In this document: piece by piece, positions 8,617 through 15,959 of the stretch
Position numbering within the stretch: the stretch's first letter is position 1
How the letters are laid out: each line of letters starts with the position of its first letter
Origin: an uncultured Lachnospiraceae bacterium
Lineage (GTDB): Bacteria > Bacillota > Clostridia > Lachnospirales > Lachnospiraceae
Length of the DNA: 19,246 nt
Assembly: GCA_949283905.1 (NCBI GenBank)
Contig: CASDUB010000091.1
Coordinates: forward strand, 1 to 19,246
Reading direction: 5' to 3'
Position numbers and translations under genes: made by a program
The notes under the pieces: model-generated
Databases searched by the model: none
The model's input: only the letters and a program-made list of their open reading frames with translations
Told to the model about the DNA's origin: nothing

Positions 8617-9993
8617 TTATATCTCTAAGTAATCTTTGTTTGCTTTTATAACCTGTTTCATAACGTCAGGACCGGGCGCTCCGATCGTATTTCTTTTTTC
8701 AACGCATGTGGTCATGGCTATGGCTTCAAATATATCGTCCTCGATCACATCTGAGAATTTTTTGAATTCTTCGATTGAAAGATCGTCGAGAGCGCATCCT
8801 TTGTCTATACAGTACAGTACAAGTCTTCCTGATATACCGTGGGCATCCCTGAACGGAACTCCTTTGGCAACAAGATAATCGGCAAGATCCGTGGCGTTCG
8901 TAAAACCGTTTTTAGCCGACTGTTCCATTTTTTTATCGTTGAATTTAGCGGTGGCAAGCATTCCCGCAAAAAGAGTCAGACAGTTTTTGACGGTATCTAT
9001 GGCGTCAAAAGTCATCTCTTTGTCTTCCTGCATATCTTTATTGTACGCAAGGGGTATTCCCTTCATAAGCGTAAGCATAGATATGAGCGCGCCGTATACG
9101 CGTCCCGTCTTTCCTCTGACGAGTTCAGCTATATCCGGATTCTTTTTCTGCGGCATGATAGAACTTCCCGTGCTGTATGCATCGTCAAGTTCTATAAAAC
9201 GGTATTCATCCGAATTCCAGATAATCACCTCTTCGGAAATCCTGCTTAAATGCATCATCACAGTCGAAAGTGCCGATAAAAGTTCTATCAGATAATCTCT
9301 GTCCGAAACAGAATCCATGCTGTTAAAAGTCGGACCGTCAAATCCCAAAAGTGAAGCCGTGAGATTTCTGTCGAGAGGATAAGTAGTTCCCGCAAGAGCG
9401 CAGCTTCCGAGAGGACATGTGTTCATACGCGCCTTGATATCGGCAAGCCTTCCTCTGTCTCTTCTGAACATCTCAAAATACGCTCCCATATGATGAGCAA
9501 GCGTTACAGGCTGCGCCTTCTGCATATGGGTAAATCCCGGCATATATGTATGAATATTGTCTTCCATTATATGATGTATAACGCGAAGAAGCTCATAAAC
9601 GCATTCATCTATCTGTTCGATCTCGTCTCTTACATATAATTTCATATCGAGAGCAACCTGATCGTTCCTGCTTCTTCCGGTGTGAAGTTTCTTTCCCGTA
9701 TCTCCGATCCTGTCGATGAGATTTGCCTCCACAAAGCTATGAATATCTTCATATTTATCGGTAATGACAAGGCTTCCGTTCTCGACGTCTTTTAAAATAC
9801 CGTCAAGACCTGTTCTTATCTTTTCCGCTTCTTCTTCAGTCAAAATACCTGCTGCGGCAAGCATTGTCACATGCGCTTTGCTGCCGGCTATATCCTGACG
9901 ATATAATCTTTTATCAAAAGAAATAGACGCATTAAAATCGTATACCTGCTTGTCTGTTTCTTTTGTAAATCGTCCTCCCCATAACTGAGCCAT
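8617..9993 (-). CDS. argH: Argininosuccinate lyase
   Basis: A 458-residue enzyme that splits argininosuccinate into arginine and fumarate, the last step of arginine synthesis. It starts with the typical LWGGRF. It carries HTGRSRNDQVA, THMQKAQPVTLAHH with the catalytic histidine region, and the flexible signature loop GSSIMPQKKNPD with the catalytic serine (Ser277/Ser278). Length is normal for the family. The ATG has AGAGGT six to seven bases upstream. It lies 20 bases after queH and 53 before asd, inside a five-gene minus-strand operon. No argG is in the window, and no arginine-repressor box could be recognised. Homotetrameric and cytoplasmic by family knowledge. Confidence 0.96.
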   Translation of the reverse strand: MAQLWGGRFTKETDKQVYDFNASISFDKRLYRQDIAGSKAHVTMLAAAGILTEEEAEKIRTGLDGILKDVENGSLVITDKYEDIHSFVEANLIDRIGDTGKKLHTGRSRNDQVALDMKLYVRDEIEQIDECVYELLRVIHHIMEDNIHTYMPGFTHMQKAQPVTLAHHMGAYFEMFRRDRGRLADIKARMNTCPLGSCALAGTTYPLDRNLTASLLGFDGPTFNSMDSVSDRDYLIELLSALSTVMMHLSRISEEVIIWNSDEYRFIELDDAYSTGSSIMPQKKNPDIAELVRGKTGRVYGALISMLTLMKGIPLAYNKDMQEDKEMTFDAIDTVKNCLTLFAGMLATAKFNDKKMEQSAKNGFTNATDLADYLVAKGVPFRDAHGISGRLVLYCIDKGCALDDLSIEEFKKFSDVIEDDIFEAIAMTTCVEKRNTIGAPGPDVMKQVIKANKDYLEI

Positions 9994-10013
9994 ATGTATA
10001 CCTCTTTTAACTT

Positions 10014-10661
10014 TTATTTATCCTCGACTTTAACCTGCCGCTCTCTTTCAGACGCCTTTTCTTTGCTGAATATGCATCCGCAATAGTTCTGTCTGTACAG
10101 ATCATACTGCTTTGAAAGCTCCGTAGATCTCAGATATCCTCCCTTTTTCTTAAAATCGGAACACAGATATCTGACACCGTATATTTTTGCAAGTTCTTCT
10201 CCAATATTATTCAGTTTTTCCGCATTTTTCAAGGGGCTAATGGTTAAAGTGGTAGTAAAATAGTCAAATTTGTTTGATTTAGCCAATTGAGCTGTCCTTT
10301 CAAGCCTGAGTCTGAAGCATTTTTCACACCTCTTTGCGCCCTCCGGCTCCTTCTCAAGACCTCTTACCGTCTCATGATAAAGCCTGTTTTCATATTCGCC
10401 GGCAATAAAGGACACCGGATGCTTAAAATTCATCTCGTTTATGAGCCTTTTCTGCTCTTCAATTCTGAATAAATATTCACTTTCAGGTTCAATATTCGGA
10501 TTGTAATAAAATACAGTAATATCAAAAAAATCCGAGAGATACTCTAAACAATAGCTGCTGCAGGGCGCGCAGCAGCTATGTATAAGTAACCTCGGAACAT
10601 TGCCTTTTAAATTATCTATCTCTTTTTCCAGCTCACGCTGATAATTACGTTTGTTCGCCAT
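10014..10661 (-). CDS. queH: Epoxyqueuosine reductase QueH
   Basis: Converts epoxyqueuosine to queuosine at position 34 of tRNAs with a GUN anticodon. This is the cobalamin-independent enzyme unrelated to QueG. Its 215 residues contain the expected cysteines: Cys30-Cys31 and Cys34 in HSCCAPCSSYC, Cys112 and Cys115 in CEKC, and Cys194 and Cys196 in CGC. QueH enzymes use such residues for an iron-sulfur cluster and a second metal site. The frame stays open to 10742, but the extra 27 residues are only the other reading of the upstream gene's C-terminus. ATG at 10661 gives the usual N-terminus, and it overlaps the upstream gene by 17 bases, suggesting translational coupling. No queuosine synthesis genes are in the window, so the substrate must come from pathway genes elsewhere. 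Confidence 0.93.
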   Translation of the reverse strand: MANKRNYQRELEKEIDNLKGNVPRLLIHSCCAPCSSYCLEYLSDFFDITVFYYNPNIEPESEYLFRIEEQKRLINEMNFKHPVSFIAGEYENRLYHETVRGLEKEPEGAKRCEKCFRLRLERTAQLAKSNKFDYFTTTLTISPLKNAEKLNNIGEELAKIYGVRYLCSDFKKKGGYLRSTELSKQYDLYRQNYCGCIFSKEKASERERQVKVEDK

Positions 10662-11697
10662 TCTCTTCGGCCTTTCTCCGTCTTCCGGCAAATGCATACC
10701 TTGAAATAAAAATATATCCTGCGCAGAGCAGCAGCTGTACATAATAGCTTATTCCTCTGCTCAGTACGAGCGCCGGCAGAAGGACCGCCGCTGAAAACAC
10801 GGTTGAAAACAGATTCGCAAAAAGCGCTTCGCTTATACCTACTCCTCCCGGAATAGGCAGCATGTCAACGCATAGCGATACTGTTGCCTGAAGTATGATG
10901 ATCTTAATAAATGATTCTCCCTGCAGTCCGAGGGCTCTGTATACAAAATACGTCACTGAAAACAGACATACCCTCTGAAGCACTGTCAGAAGAAAAAGGA
11001 TCACCATAGTTCCTTTATGCGATTTGAAAAAATCCGCCGTCTGCGTGTATCTTGACATACCGATCTCGATGCCTTCTTCACGGCCGTCCTTATGTTTCAT
11101 GAATCCTCTTCGTTCCATCCATCTGAAGAACTTGAAGATAGCTTTTTTCGCCAGTCTCGGATGAAACATGAACATATACAGTATCCAGCAGAATCCGCAT
11201 GTCATAAATAATCCTACGCCCATCAGAACTACCGATGAAGTCGTGAAGTAGTCTCTTATGAACCACTGTCCGAATATGATAAGCCCGAATCCGAGGACTA
11301 TCAGTACCACCTTGTAAACCGTAGCAACAACAAGCACCAGCATGGAGGCCACCGGAACTGGCACGTTATCTTTGCTCATCAACACTATCTGCGCCGGAGG
11401 GCCGCCTATCTGAAACGGCGTGACGCTGCAAAAGAAATATCCCTTAAAAGAATATCCGACACATTTATGGAGATTTGTCTTTTGTCCGAGTACAGCTAAC
11501 ATAAATCTGTAAATAATACCCTGCCCAAACAAAAAAGCTATTACAGCAAGAACCGCATATGTTATATAAACAGGATCTTCATTTTTCATGGCCTCTATCA
11601 GCTGTCCTACATTTTGACCTCTAAAAAAAGCCAGAAAAGTAAGTCCGATAAGGATCAGCAAGATTATAGTGCCAAGCCAACTCTTACGCTTTTTCAA
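10645..11697 (-). CDS. Flippase-like membrane protein (MprF N-domain / UPF0104 family)
   Basis: About 350 residues with roughly eight hydrophobic segments, beginning at ~10 (WLGTIILLILIGLTFLAF). It matches the lysylphosphatidylglycerol-synthase transmembrane family: the QIGGPPAQIVLM motif near residue 95 and the PIPGGVGISEA motif near residue 285 are typical. In MprF this domain flips aminoacylated lipid. Here the cytoplasmic synthase domain is absent, so the protein alone should not make lysyl-lipid; it may move some lipid or polyprenyl-linked substrate. The frame can start at GTG 11706, but TTG 11697 (MKKRKSWLG) is preferred because AAGGTG sits six bases ahead of it, while the GTG lies inside that site. 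A positively charged loop occurs mid-protein. First gene of the operon; its last 17 bases overlap queH. The real substrate is unknown. Confidence 0.85.
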   Translation of the reverse strand: MKKRKSWLGTIILLILIGLTFLAFFRGQNVGQLIEAMKNEDPVYITYAVLAVIAFLFGQGIIYRFMLAVLGQKTNLHKCVGYSFKGYFFCSVTPFQIGGPPAQIVLMSKDNVPVPVASMLVLVVATVYKVVLIVLGFGLIIFGQWFIRDYFTTSSVVLMGVGLFMTCGFCWILYMFMFHPRLAKKAIFKFFRWMERRGFMKHKDGREEGIEIGMSRYTQTADFFKSHKGTMVILFLLTVLQRVCLFSVTYFVYRALGLQGESFIKIIILQATVSLCVDMLPIPGGVGISEALFANLFSTVFSAAVLLPALVLSRGISYYVQLLLCAGYIFISRYAFAGRRRKAEENGEQT

Positions 11698-11743
11698 AAC
11701 AAACACCTTTTTTTCTAAATATTAATGTACACAATATTTTACG

Positions 11744-11772
11744 ATTTTATCATTTTTTCCTGAAAATCGCAA
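11744..11772 (-). promoter_or_regulatory. Promoter of the flippase-queH-argH-asd-topB operon
   Basis: On the minus strand TTGCGA (11772-11767) and an extended -10 TGATAAAAT (11752-11744) are separated by exactly 17 bases, a good sigma-A promoter. Transcription should start near 11737, giving a leader of about 40 bases to the TTG start. The next four genes have no better promoter, so this one probably drives all five. Confidence 0.7.
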
Positions 11773-11786
11773 GTAAATTAAGATTA

Positions 11787-11803
11787 CCGGGGATCCGACC
11801 CGG
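11787..11803 (-). terminator. GC-rich hairpin after the RluA-family gene, possible weak terminator
   Basis: CCGGG and CCCGG form a five-pair stem around a seven-base loop, 11 bases after the pseudouridine synthase stop codon. On the minus strand it is followed by TAATCTTAATTT rather than a solid T-run, so it may terminate only partly. It lies directly upstream of the operon promoter at 11744-11772. Confidence 0.4.
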
Positions 11804-11813
11804 AACCCAAACC

Positions 11814-12806
11814 TCACATACGAAGTATATATTCTTTCATGATATCAGGCAGAGGTGCTTCTATAAACATATTTTCTTTCGTAAACGGATGACATATCTT
11901 CATGGTTTTTGCATGAAGCATAGTATGATCGTCTTTTGTTCCGCGGCCGTAAAACGGATCGTTTATCAGCGGATGGCCGATATGCGCCATGTGAATTCTG
12001 ATCTGATGCGTCCGACCATGCTTTATTCTTATATTTAACAGTGTCGAATCTCTGCCTCTTTTTATCACTTCGTAATATGTGACGGCATCTTTTCCGTCCT
12101 CCGCTATCTTCATTTTTCCAAGATTATCTTCATCTCTCTTAATGCGGGCATCAACATATCCATTTTTATTTTCGATAACGCCTTCACAGAGCGCAATATA
12201 AGTCTTTTCCATATCGCCCTCTTCTCTTTGCTTTGTAAGAAGAGCCGATGTTTCTGAATTTTTAGCGAATACAAGAATTCCCGATGTGTCCGAATCAAGC
12301 CGTCCTATAAGACGTATTGTCCAGTTTTCATTTTTGGATTTTGCGTAATACGCCACCTGATTGGCAAGAGTGTCGGAATAATGACCCGGCGACGGATGAC
12401 ACACCATTCCCTGTGGCTTGTTTACTATAAGAAGATCGCTGTCTTCGAATAATATTTCCGGCGGTTCAGTAAAATCCCCCGGCTCAAGATACTCGTTTCC
12501 GGCGTCTTTTAATCCAATCTCCAGCACGTCTCCTTCATACAAGATACATGTGACTCGCCTCGTTCTTCCGTTTACCACAATTCCGTCCGCCCGGAATTTA
12601 AGGCTGCTTATCTGACGGTTTGAAAATCTCACTCTTGTATTGAGATATTCCCTTACCGTCATACCTTCATCTTCCTTTTTTATATCATACCTGACTATCC
12701 TTACCGGTCTGTCATTCAACGATGCTTTCGGCTTGTTCAGGCCCCGGATATTTTCATTTGTCCCCTTATCCATAATTTTACTCATTTTATATTTATTTTT
12801 GCTCAT
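11814..12806 (-). CDS. RluA-family 23S rRNA/tRNA pseudouridine synthase
   Basis: Isomerises uridine to pseudouridine in RNA; probably the RluD-like type because it has an S4 RNA-binding domain (residues ~48-105, with VREYLNTR and GIVVNGRTRR). The catalytic signature GRLDSDTSG contains the essential Asp171. LLIVNKPQGMVCHPSPGH and HQIRIHMAHIGHPL are also family motifs. As drawn the protein has 330 residues. Its first ~33 are rich in Lys and Asn and precede the usual family start, and no Shine-Dalgarno is seen ahead of the ATG at 12806. In-frame ATGs at 12785 and 12773 are alternatives; only the last has even a weak GAG at seven bases. The exact target uridine cannot be told. Divergent from glgB, 59 bases away. 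Confidence 0.9.
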   Translation of the reverse strand: MSKNKYKMSKIMDKGTNENIRGLNKPKASLNDRPVRIVRYDIKKEDEGMTVREYLNTRVRFSNRQISSLKFRADGIVVNGRTRRVTCILYEGDVLEIGLKDAGNEYLEPGDFTEPPEILFEDSDLLIVNKPQGMVCHPSPGHYSDTLANQVAYYAKSKNENWTIRLIGRLDSDTSGILVFAKNSETSALLTKQREEGDMEKTYIALCEGVIENKNGYVDARIKRDEDNLGKMKIAEDGKDAVTYYEVIKRGRDSTLLNIRIKHGRTHQIRIHMAHIGHPLINDPFYGRGTKDDHTMLHAKTMKICHPFTKENMFIEAPLPDIMKEYILRM

Positions 12807-12810
12807 ATTA

Positions 12811-12843
12811 TGGTATAATTATATAAAAATTTACACTTGTCAA
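12811..12843. promoter_or_regulatory. Overlapping divergent promoters of the RluA-family gene and glgB
   Basis: On the plus strand TGGTATAAT (12811-12819) is a perfect extended -10 about 47 bases ahead of the glgB start. The core at 12814-12823 is TATAATTATA, a perfect palindrome, so the minus strand also reads TATAAT in the same place. A consensus TTGACA on the minus strand (12843-12838) lies 14 bases from that TATAAT and 17 bases from an AATTAT at 12820-12815. The -10 elements of the two genes therefore overlap, and only one polymerase could open the site at a time. Confidence 0.6.
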
Positions 12844-12865
12844 CATGAATTTTAGGAGAATGTAT

Positions 12866-14845
12866 ATGAAATTAAAACCATCATCAGATTTTCGTATCAC
12901 TGATTTTGATCATTATCTTTTCGGCCGCGGAGAACATTACGAGATATACAACAAACTCGGAGCTCACCTCTGCCAGGAAAACGATATTTCCGGTACTCTT
13001 TTTCAGGTATGGGCTCCTTTCGCTAAATCCGTAAGGGTCATACACGATATGAACAGCTGGAACCCCGACGCTGATTTTATGACAGGTTCGGATTCCGGCG
13101 TATGGGCGCTCTTCATACCCGGCATAGGACCGGGCTGCAAATATAAATTTGTTGTAGAAGGCTGCGACGGAAAGACAAGATACAAAGCAGATCCGTATGC
13201 TTTTCAGGCCGAGCTTCGTCCTAATTCTGCGTCGATCGTTGTCGACCCCAAAAAATACAAATGGACAGACAAAGAGTTTCTTAAAGAAACCTCAAACAAA
13301 AACACTCTGAAAAAACCTATGGCTATATATGAGGTTCATCTCGGATCATGGAAAAAAGATTACCGCCTGAACGAAGACGGTTTCCTTGATTACAGACGAC
13401 TTGCAGATGAGCTTTCGGAATATGTCGATTACATGGGATTTACTCATGTCGAGCTTATAGGTATCTGCGAACATCCTCTTGACGCTTCCTGGGGATATCA
13501 GGTTACGGGTTATTATGCTCCGACAAGCAGATACGGTTCTCCTGAAGATTTCAAATATTTTGTAAATAAAATGCACGAAAAAAATATCGGCGTGATCCTT
13601 GACTGGGTTCCTGCTCATTTTCCAAAGGATTCTTTTGGTCTCGAGCAGTTTGACGGCTCGGCCCTTTACGAATACGCAGACCCGCTTCGCGCCGAATATC
13701 CTGAATGGGGAACAAAGGCTTTTGATCACGGCAAACCTCAGGTTCAGTGTTTCCTGATTTCAAACGCCCTTTACTGGATAAACGAATTTCATATAGACGC
13801 TCTCAGAGTTGACGCTGTAGCTTCAATGCTCTATACAAGCTTCAGCCGTGCCGAGTACCGCCCTAACATCTACGGCGGAACAGAAAATCTTGAGAGCATC
13901 GCTTTCCTTAAGAAGATAAACAAAGAGGTCAAGGCACGTTCACGCGGATTTTTGATCGCCGAAGATTCATCCATCATGTCAGGAATCACTTCTGACACCG
14001 AAGGAGTAGCTCTTGGATTCATGTATAAATGGAACATGGGCTGGATGAACGATACTTTAAAATATGTTGAGAAAGAACCGATTTACAGAGGATGGCATCA
14101 CGGTGCTATCACACACAACGCCGATTACGCTTTCCTCGAAAATTATATGCTTGTTCTTTCCCACGACGAAGTAGTTCATCTCAAACACTCTATGCTTGAG
14201 AAATTCCCCGGAAACGAAATGGACAAGATGGGCGGTCTTAAAACACTTTACGCCCACATGCTCACATTCCCGGGCAAAAAGCTTTTGTTTATGGGACAGG
14301 AATTCGGCGAAGACAAAGAATGGTCCGAAGAAAGAGAGATCAGCTGGCATCTCGCAAGCGATTACGGCCACAGAGACATCATGCTGACACTTCGTGAACT
14401 TCTCAGGATCTATAAAACATATCCTGTTCTCTACGATGATACTTCAAACCCGACAACATTCGAATGGGTAAACAACGGAGACTGTTACAGGAACACTTTC
14501 AGTTACATAAGAAGAAATCCGTGGAACTATAACAACGCTCTCCTTGTTATCATTAACTTCTCGCCGATGAATCATAACGGATATACCTGCGGCGCGCCTG
14601 TAGAGGGATATTACAAGAGGATATTCAGCACATTCGATCAGATCGACGGAAATGACGCGGAAAAGATAAAGGATATTCCTCCTCTTACTACCGAAGAACA
14701 TGACTGCGACGGATACAAATATATGCTCACATATGATCTGAGACCTTATGAGACAGCTATATTTGAGCTTCCGATTGTTCCTGAAGAATCCGAAAAACCA
14801 AAGAGAAAAAGAAGAACAACAGCAAAGAAAAAAGAAGATAAATAA
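12866..14845 (+). CDS. glgB: 1,4-alpha-glucan branching enzyme
   Basis: A 659-residue glycogen branching enzyme that makes alpha-1,6 branches by transferring pieces of alpha-1,4 glucan. An N-terminal CBM48 domain covers residues ~42-115 (QVWAPFAKSVRVIHDMNSW). The GH13 barrel follows, with DWVPAHF, nucleophile Asp316 in ALRVDAVASMLY, acid/base Glu366 in LIAEDSS and Asp434 in LSHDEVVH. MGQEFGEDKEW and a C-terminal beta domain complete it. ATG 12866 is chosen over upstream in-frame ATGs at 12845 and 12860 because AGGAG (12854-12858) lies seven bases ahead of it. The last 16 residues, KPKRKRRTTAKKKEDK, are an unusual basic tail. No glgA, glgC, glgP or debranching gene is near, so it appears to be a single-gene unit with its own promoter and terminator. 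Confidence 0.96.
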   Translation: MKLKPSSDFRITDFDHYLFGRGEHYEIYNKLGAHLCQENDISGTLFQVWAPFAKSVRVIHDMNSWNPDADFMTGSDSGVWALFIPGIGPGCKYKFVVEGCDGKTRYKADPYAFQAELRPNSASIVVDPKKYKWTDKEFLKETSNKNTLKKPMAIYEVHLGSWKKDYRLNEDGFLDYRRLADELSEYVDYMGFTHVELIGICEHPLDASWGYQVTGYYAPTSRYGSPEDFKYFVNKMHEKNIGVILDWVPAHFPKDSFGLEQFDGSALYEYADPLRAEYPEWGTKAFDHGKPQVQCFLISNALYWINEFHIDALRVDAVASMLYTSFSRAEYRPNIYGGTENLESIAFLKKINKEVKARSRGFLIAEDSSIMSGITSDTEGVALGFMYKWNMGWMNDTLKYVEKEPIYRGWHHGAITHNADYAFLENYMLVLSHDEVVHLKHSMLEKFPGNEMDKMGGLKTLYAHMLTFPGKKLLFMGQEFGEDKEWSEEREISWHLASDYGHRDIMLTLRELLRIYKTYPVLYDDTSNPTTFEWVNNGDCYRNTFSYIRRNPWNYNNALLVIINFSPMNHNGYTCGAPVEGYYKRIFSTFDQIDGNDAEKIKDIPPLTTEEHDCDGYKYMLTYDLRPYETAIFELPIVPEESEKPKRKRRTTAKKKEDK

Positions 14846-14860
14846 TAACCCATAATAAAA

Positions 14861-14920
14861 AAGCAGTGACGTTCGGCTTTCCTGAATCTCAGGCTTGCTG
14901 AACGTCACTGTCTTTTTATT
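14861..14920. terminator. Bidirectional terminator between glgB and the acyltransferase gene
   Basis: CAGTGACGTTC (14864-14874) pairs with GAACGTCACTG (14900-14910), and a second inner stem CCTGA/TCAGG (14881-14885 with 14889-14893) sits within the loop. On the plus strand TCTTTTTATTTTG follows; on the minus strand TTTTTTATT follows. Both T-runs are good, so it should end both glgB and the convergent acyltransferase operon. The acyltransferase stop codon lies within its plus-strand T-run. Confidence 0.88.
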
Positions 14921-15959
14921 TTGTTTTACATTTCTTTTTCCCAAATATCACATCTATAAGTTTCATAACAGCTTTTGAAATAAAATGTATTACTATCGCG
15001 GCTATTATTGTCAGAACGATCGACACAACGCACATCAAAGGTATGTTTGCGGCGGCGCCGTATTCCGTAAGCGCCCGGTTAAACACTACAAATATCACGG
15101 CGTGATGTATCAAGAACACCTCGTACGAATATTTGCATATGATTCCCGTCACTTTATTAAATACATTTAATTTTCTGAACTGCGGTTCAAACTTAGACAA
15201 AGTAATAAATACCGCTGAAGCAACGCCGGTTATCAAAAACGACTCATATACCGGAAGCGCCGCAGGCGATACAAACAGCAGCACGATAAACGGAATCGTG
15301 ATAAACAGTACTTTTTTAGGTATTTTATTGTATATCCTGACAAGTATCATACCTAATAAGAATTCATACCCTTTGACAAGCACATTCTGATATACATTCA
15401 GGTCAAACGGATAAAATACTACTAATATCACATATAATACAGTACTGATAACAAAAGTTTTTACCGGCCATTTTACTACGAGCAGCCTTAACAGCGGGAA
15501 TAAGAGATACAGTATCATCAGACATCCCATAAACCACTCGCCTACCATCAGATAGAGAACGTCCGCTCCGCATGTGCTTGCGTATCCGTCCATCGCAAAC
15601 AGGTTAAGAAGAAGCATCAATGGATTAATTTCTTTTGGCAGTGTAAACCTGCATAAAACTCCGAAACTGATAATGGACGCTACATAATACGGAATCAGGA
15701 TCCTGAAAAATCTCTTTTTATAATATTGCGCTATGCTGAACTTTTCTTTTCGTTCTGACGACAGCATGAGACTTGCGCCCGAAACCATAAAAAACAGAGC
15801 TACTGCGCACGTTGCCACATGAAAATTGGAATTATAATAAAAAGGCGCTGTCTCTATTGTAAGGAATTCTCTGTTAATCAATTCTATTATAAGATGGTAA
15901 TAGATAATTAGTCCGAAAGAGATCACTCTTATCACGTCTATATAACAGATCTTTTTCAT
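14916..15959 (-). CDS. Acyltransferase-3 family membrane protein
   Basis: A 347-residue integral membrane protein with about ten hydrophobic segments, of the family that O-acetylates (or otherwise acylates) surface sugars, peptidoglycan or lipids. The first segment has YIDVIRVIS and the conserved Arg-X10-His pair (Arg11, His22) of this family. FMVSGASLMLSS and RFFRILIPYYVAS are also typical. A C-terminal FGKKKCKTK is a basic cytoplasmic end. There is no periplasmic SGNH domain, so this is the short form. The ATG overlaps the recO stop codon in ATGA, so it is translationally coupled to recO, and it is the last gene of the operon. The acceptor is unknown; no polysaccharide genes lie nearby. Confidence 0.88.
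   Translation of the reverse strand: MKKICYIDVIRVISFGLIIYYHLIIELINREFLTIETAPFYYNSNFHVATCAVALFFMVSGASLMLSSERKEKFSIAQYYKKRFFRILIPYYVASIISFGVLCRFTLPKEINPLMLLLNLFAMDGYASTCGADVLYLMVGEWFMGCLMILYLLFPLLRLLVVKWPVKTFVISTVLYVILVVFYPFDLNVYQNVLVKGYEFLLGMILVRIYNKIPKKVLFITIPFIVLLFVSPAALPVYESFLITGVASAVFITLSKFEPQFRKLNVFNKVTGIICKYSYEVFLIHHAVIFVVFNRALTEYGAAANIPLMCVVSIVLTIIAAIVIHFISKAVMKLIDVIFGKKKCKTK

Noticed and set aside
10662..10742. Longer QueH with 27 extra N-terminal residues (including a Cys-Cys pair)
   Set aside because: This stretch is the alternative frame of the flippase gene's C-terminus, and the standard QueH N-terminus begins at the ATG at 10661.
11780..11812. A T-arm-like stretch (five-pair stem, seven-base loop) suggesting a tRNA fragment or attachment site
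   Set aside because: The loop TCGGATC lacks the TTC of a T-loop, and no acceptor, D-arm or anticodon arm can be folded beside it.
14444..14944. Open frame of 166 codons on the minus strand over the end of glgB
   Set aside because: It is antisense to the conserved glgB C-terminus, runs through the shared terminator hairpin and has no ribosome binding site.
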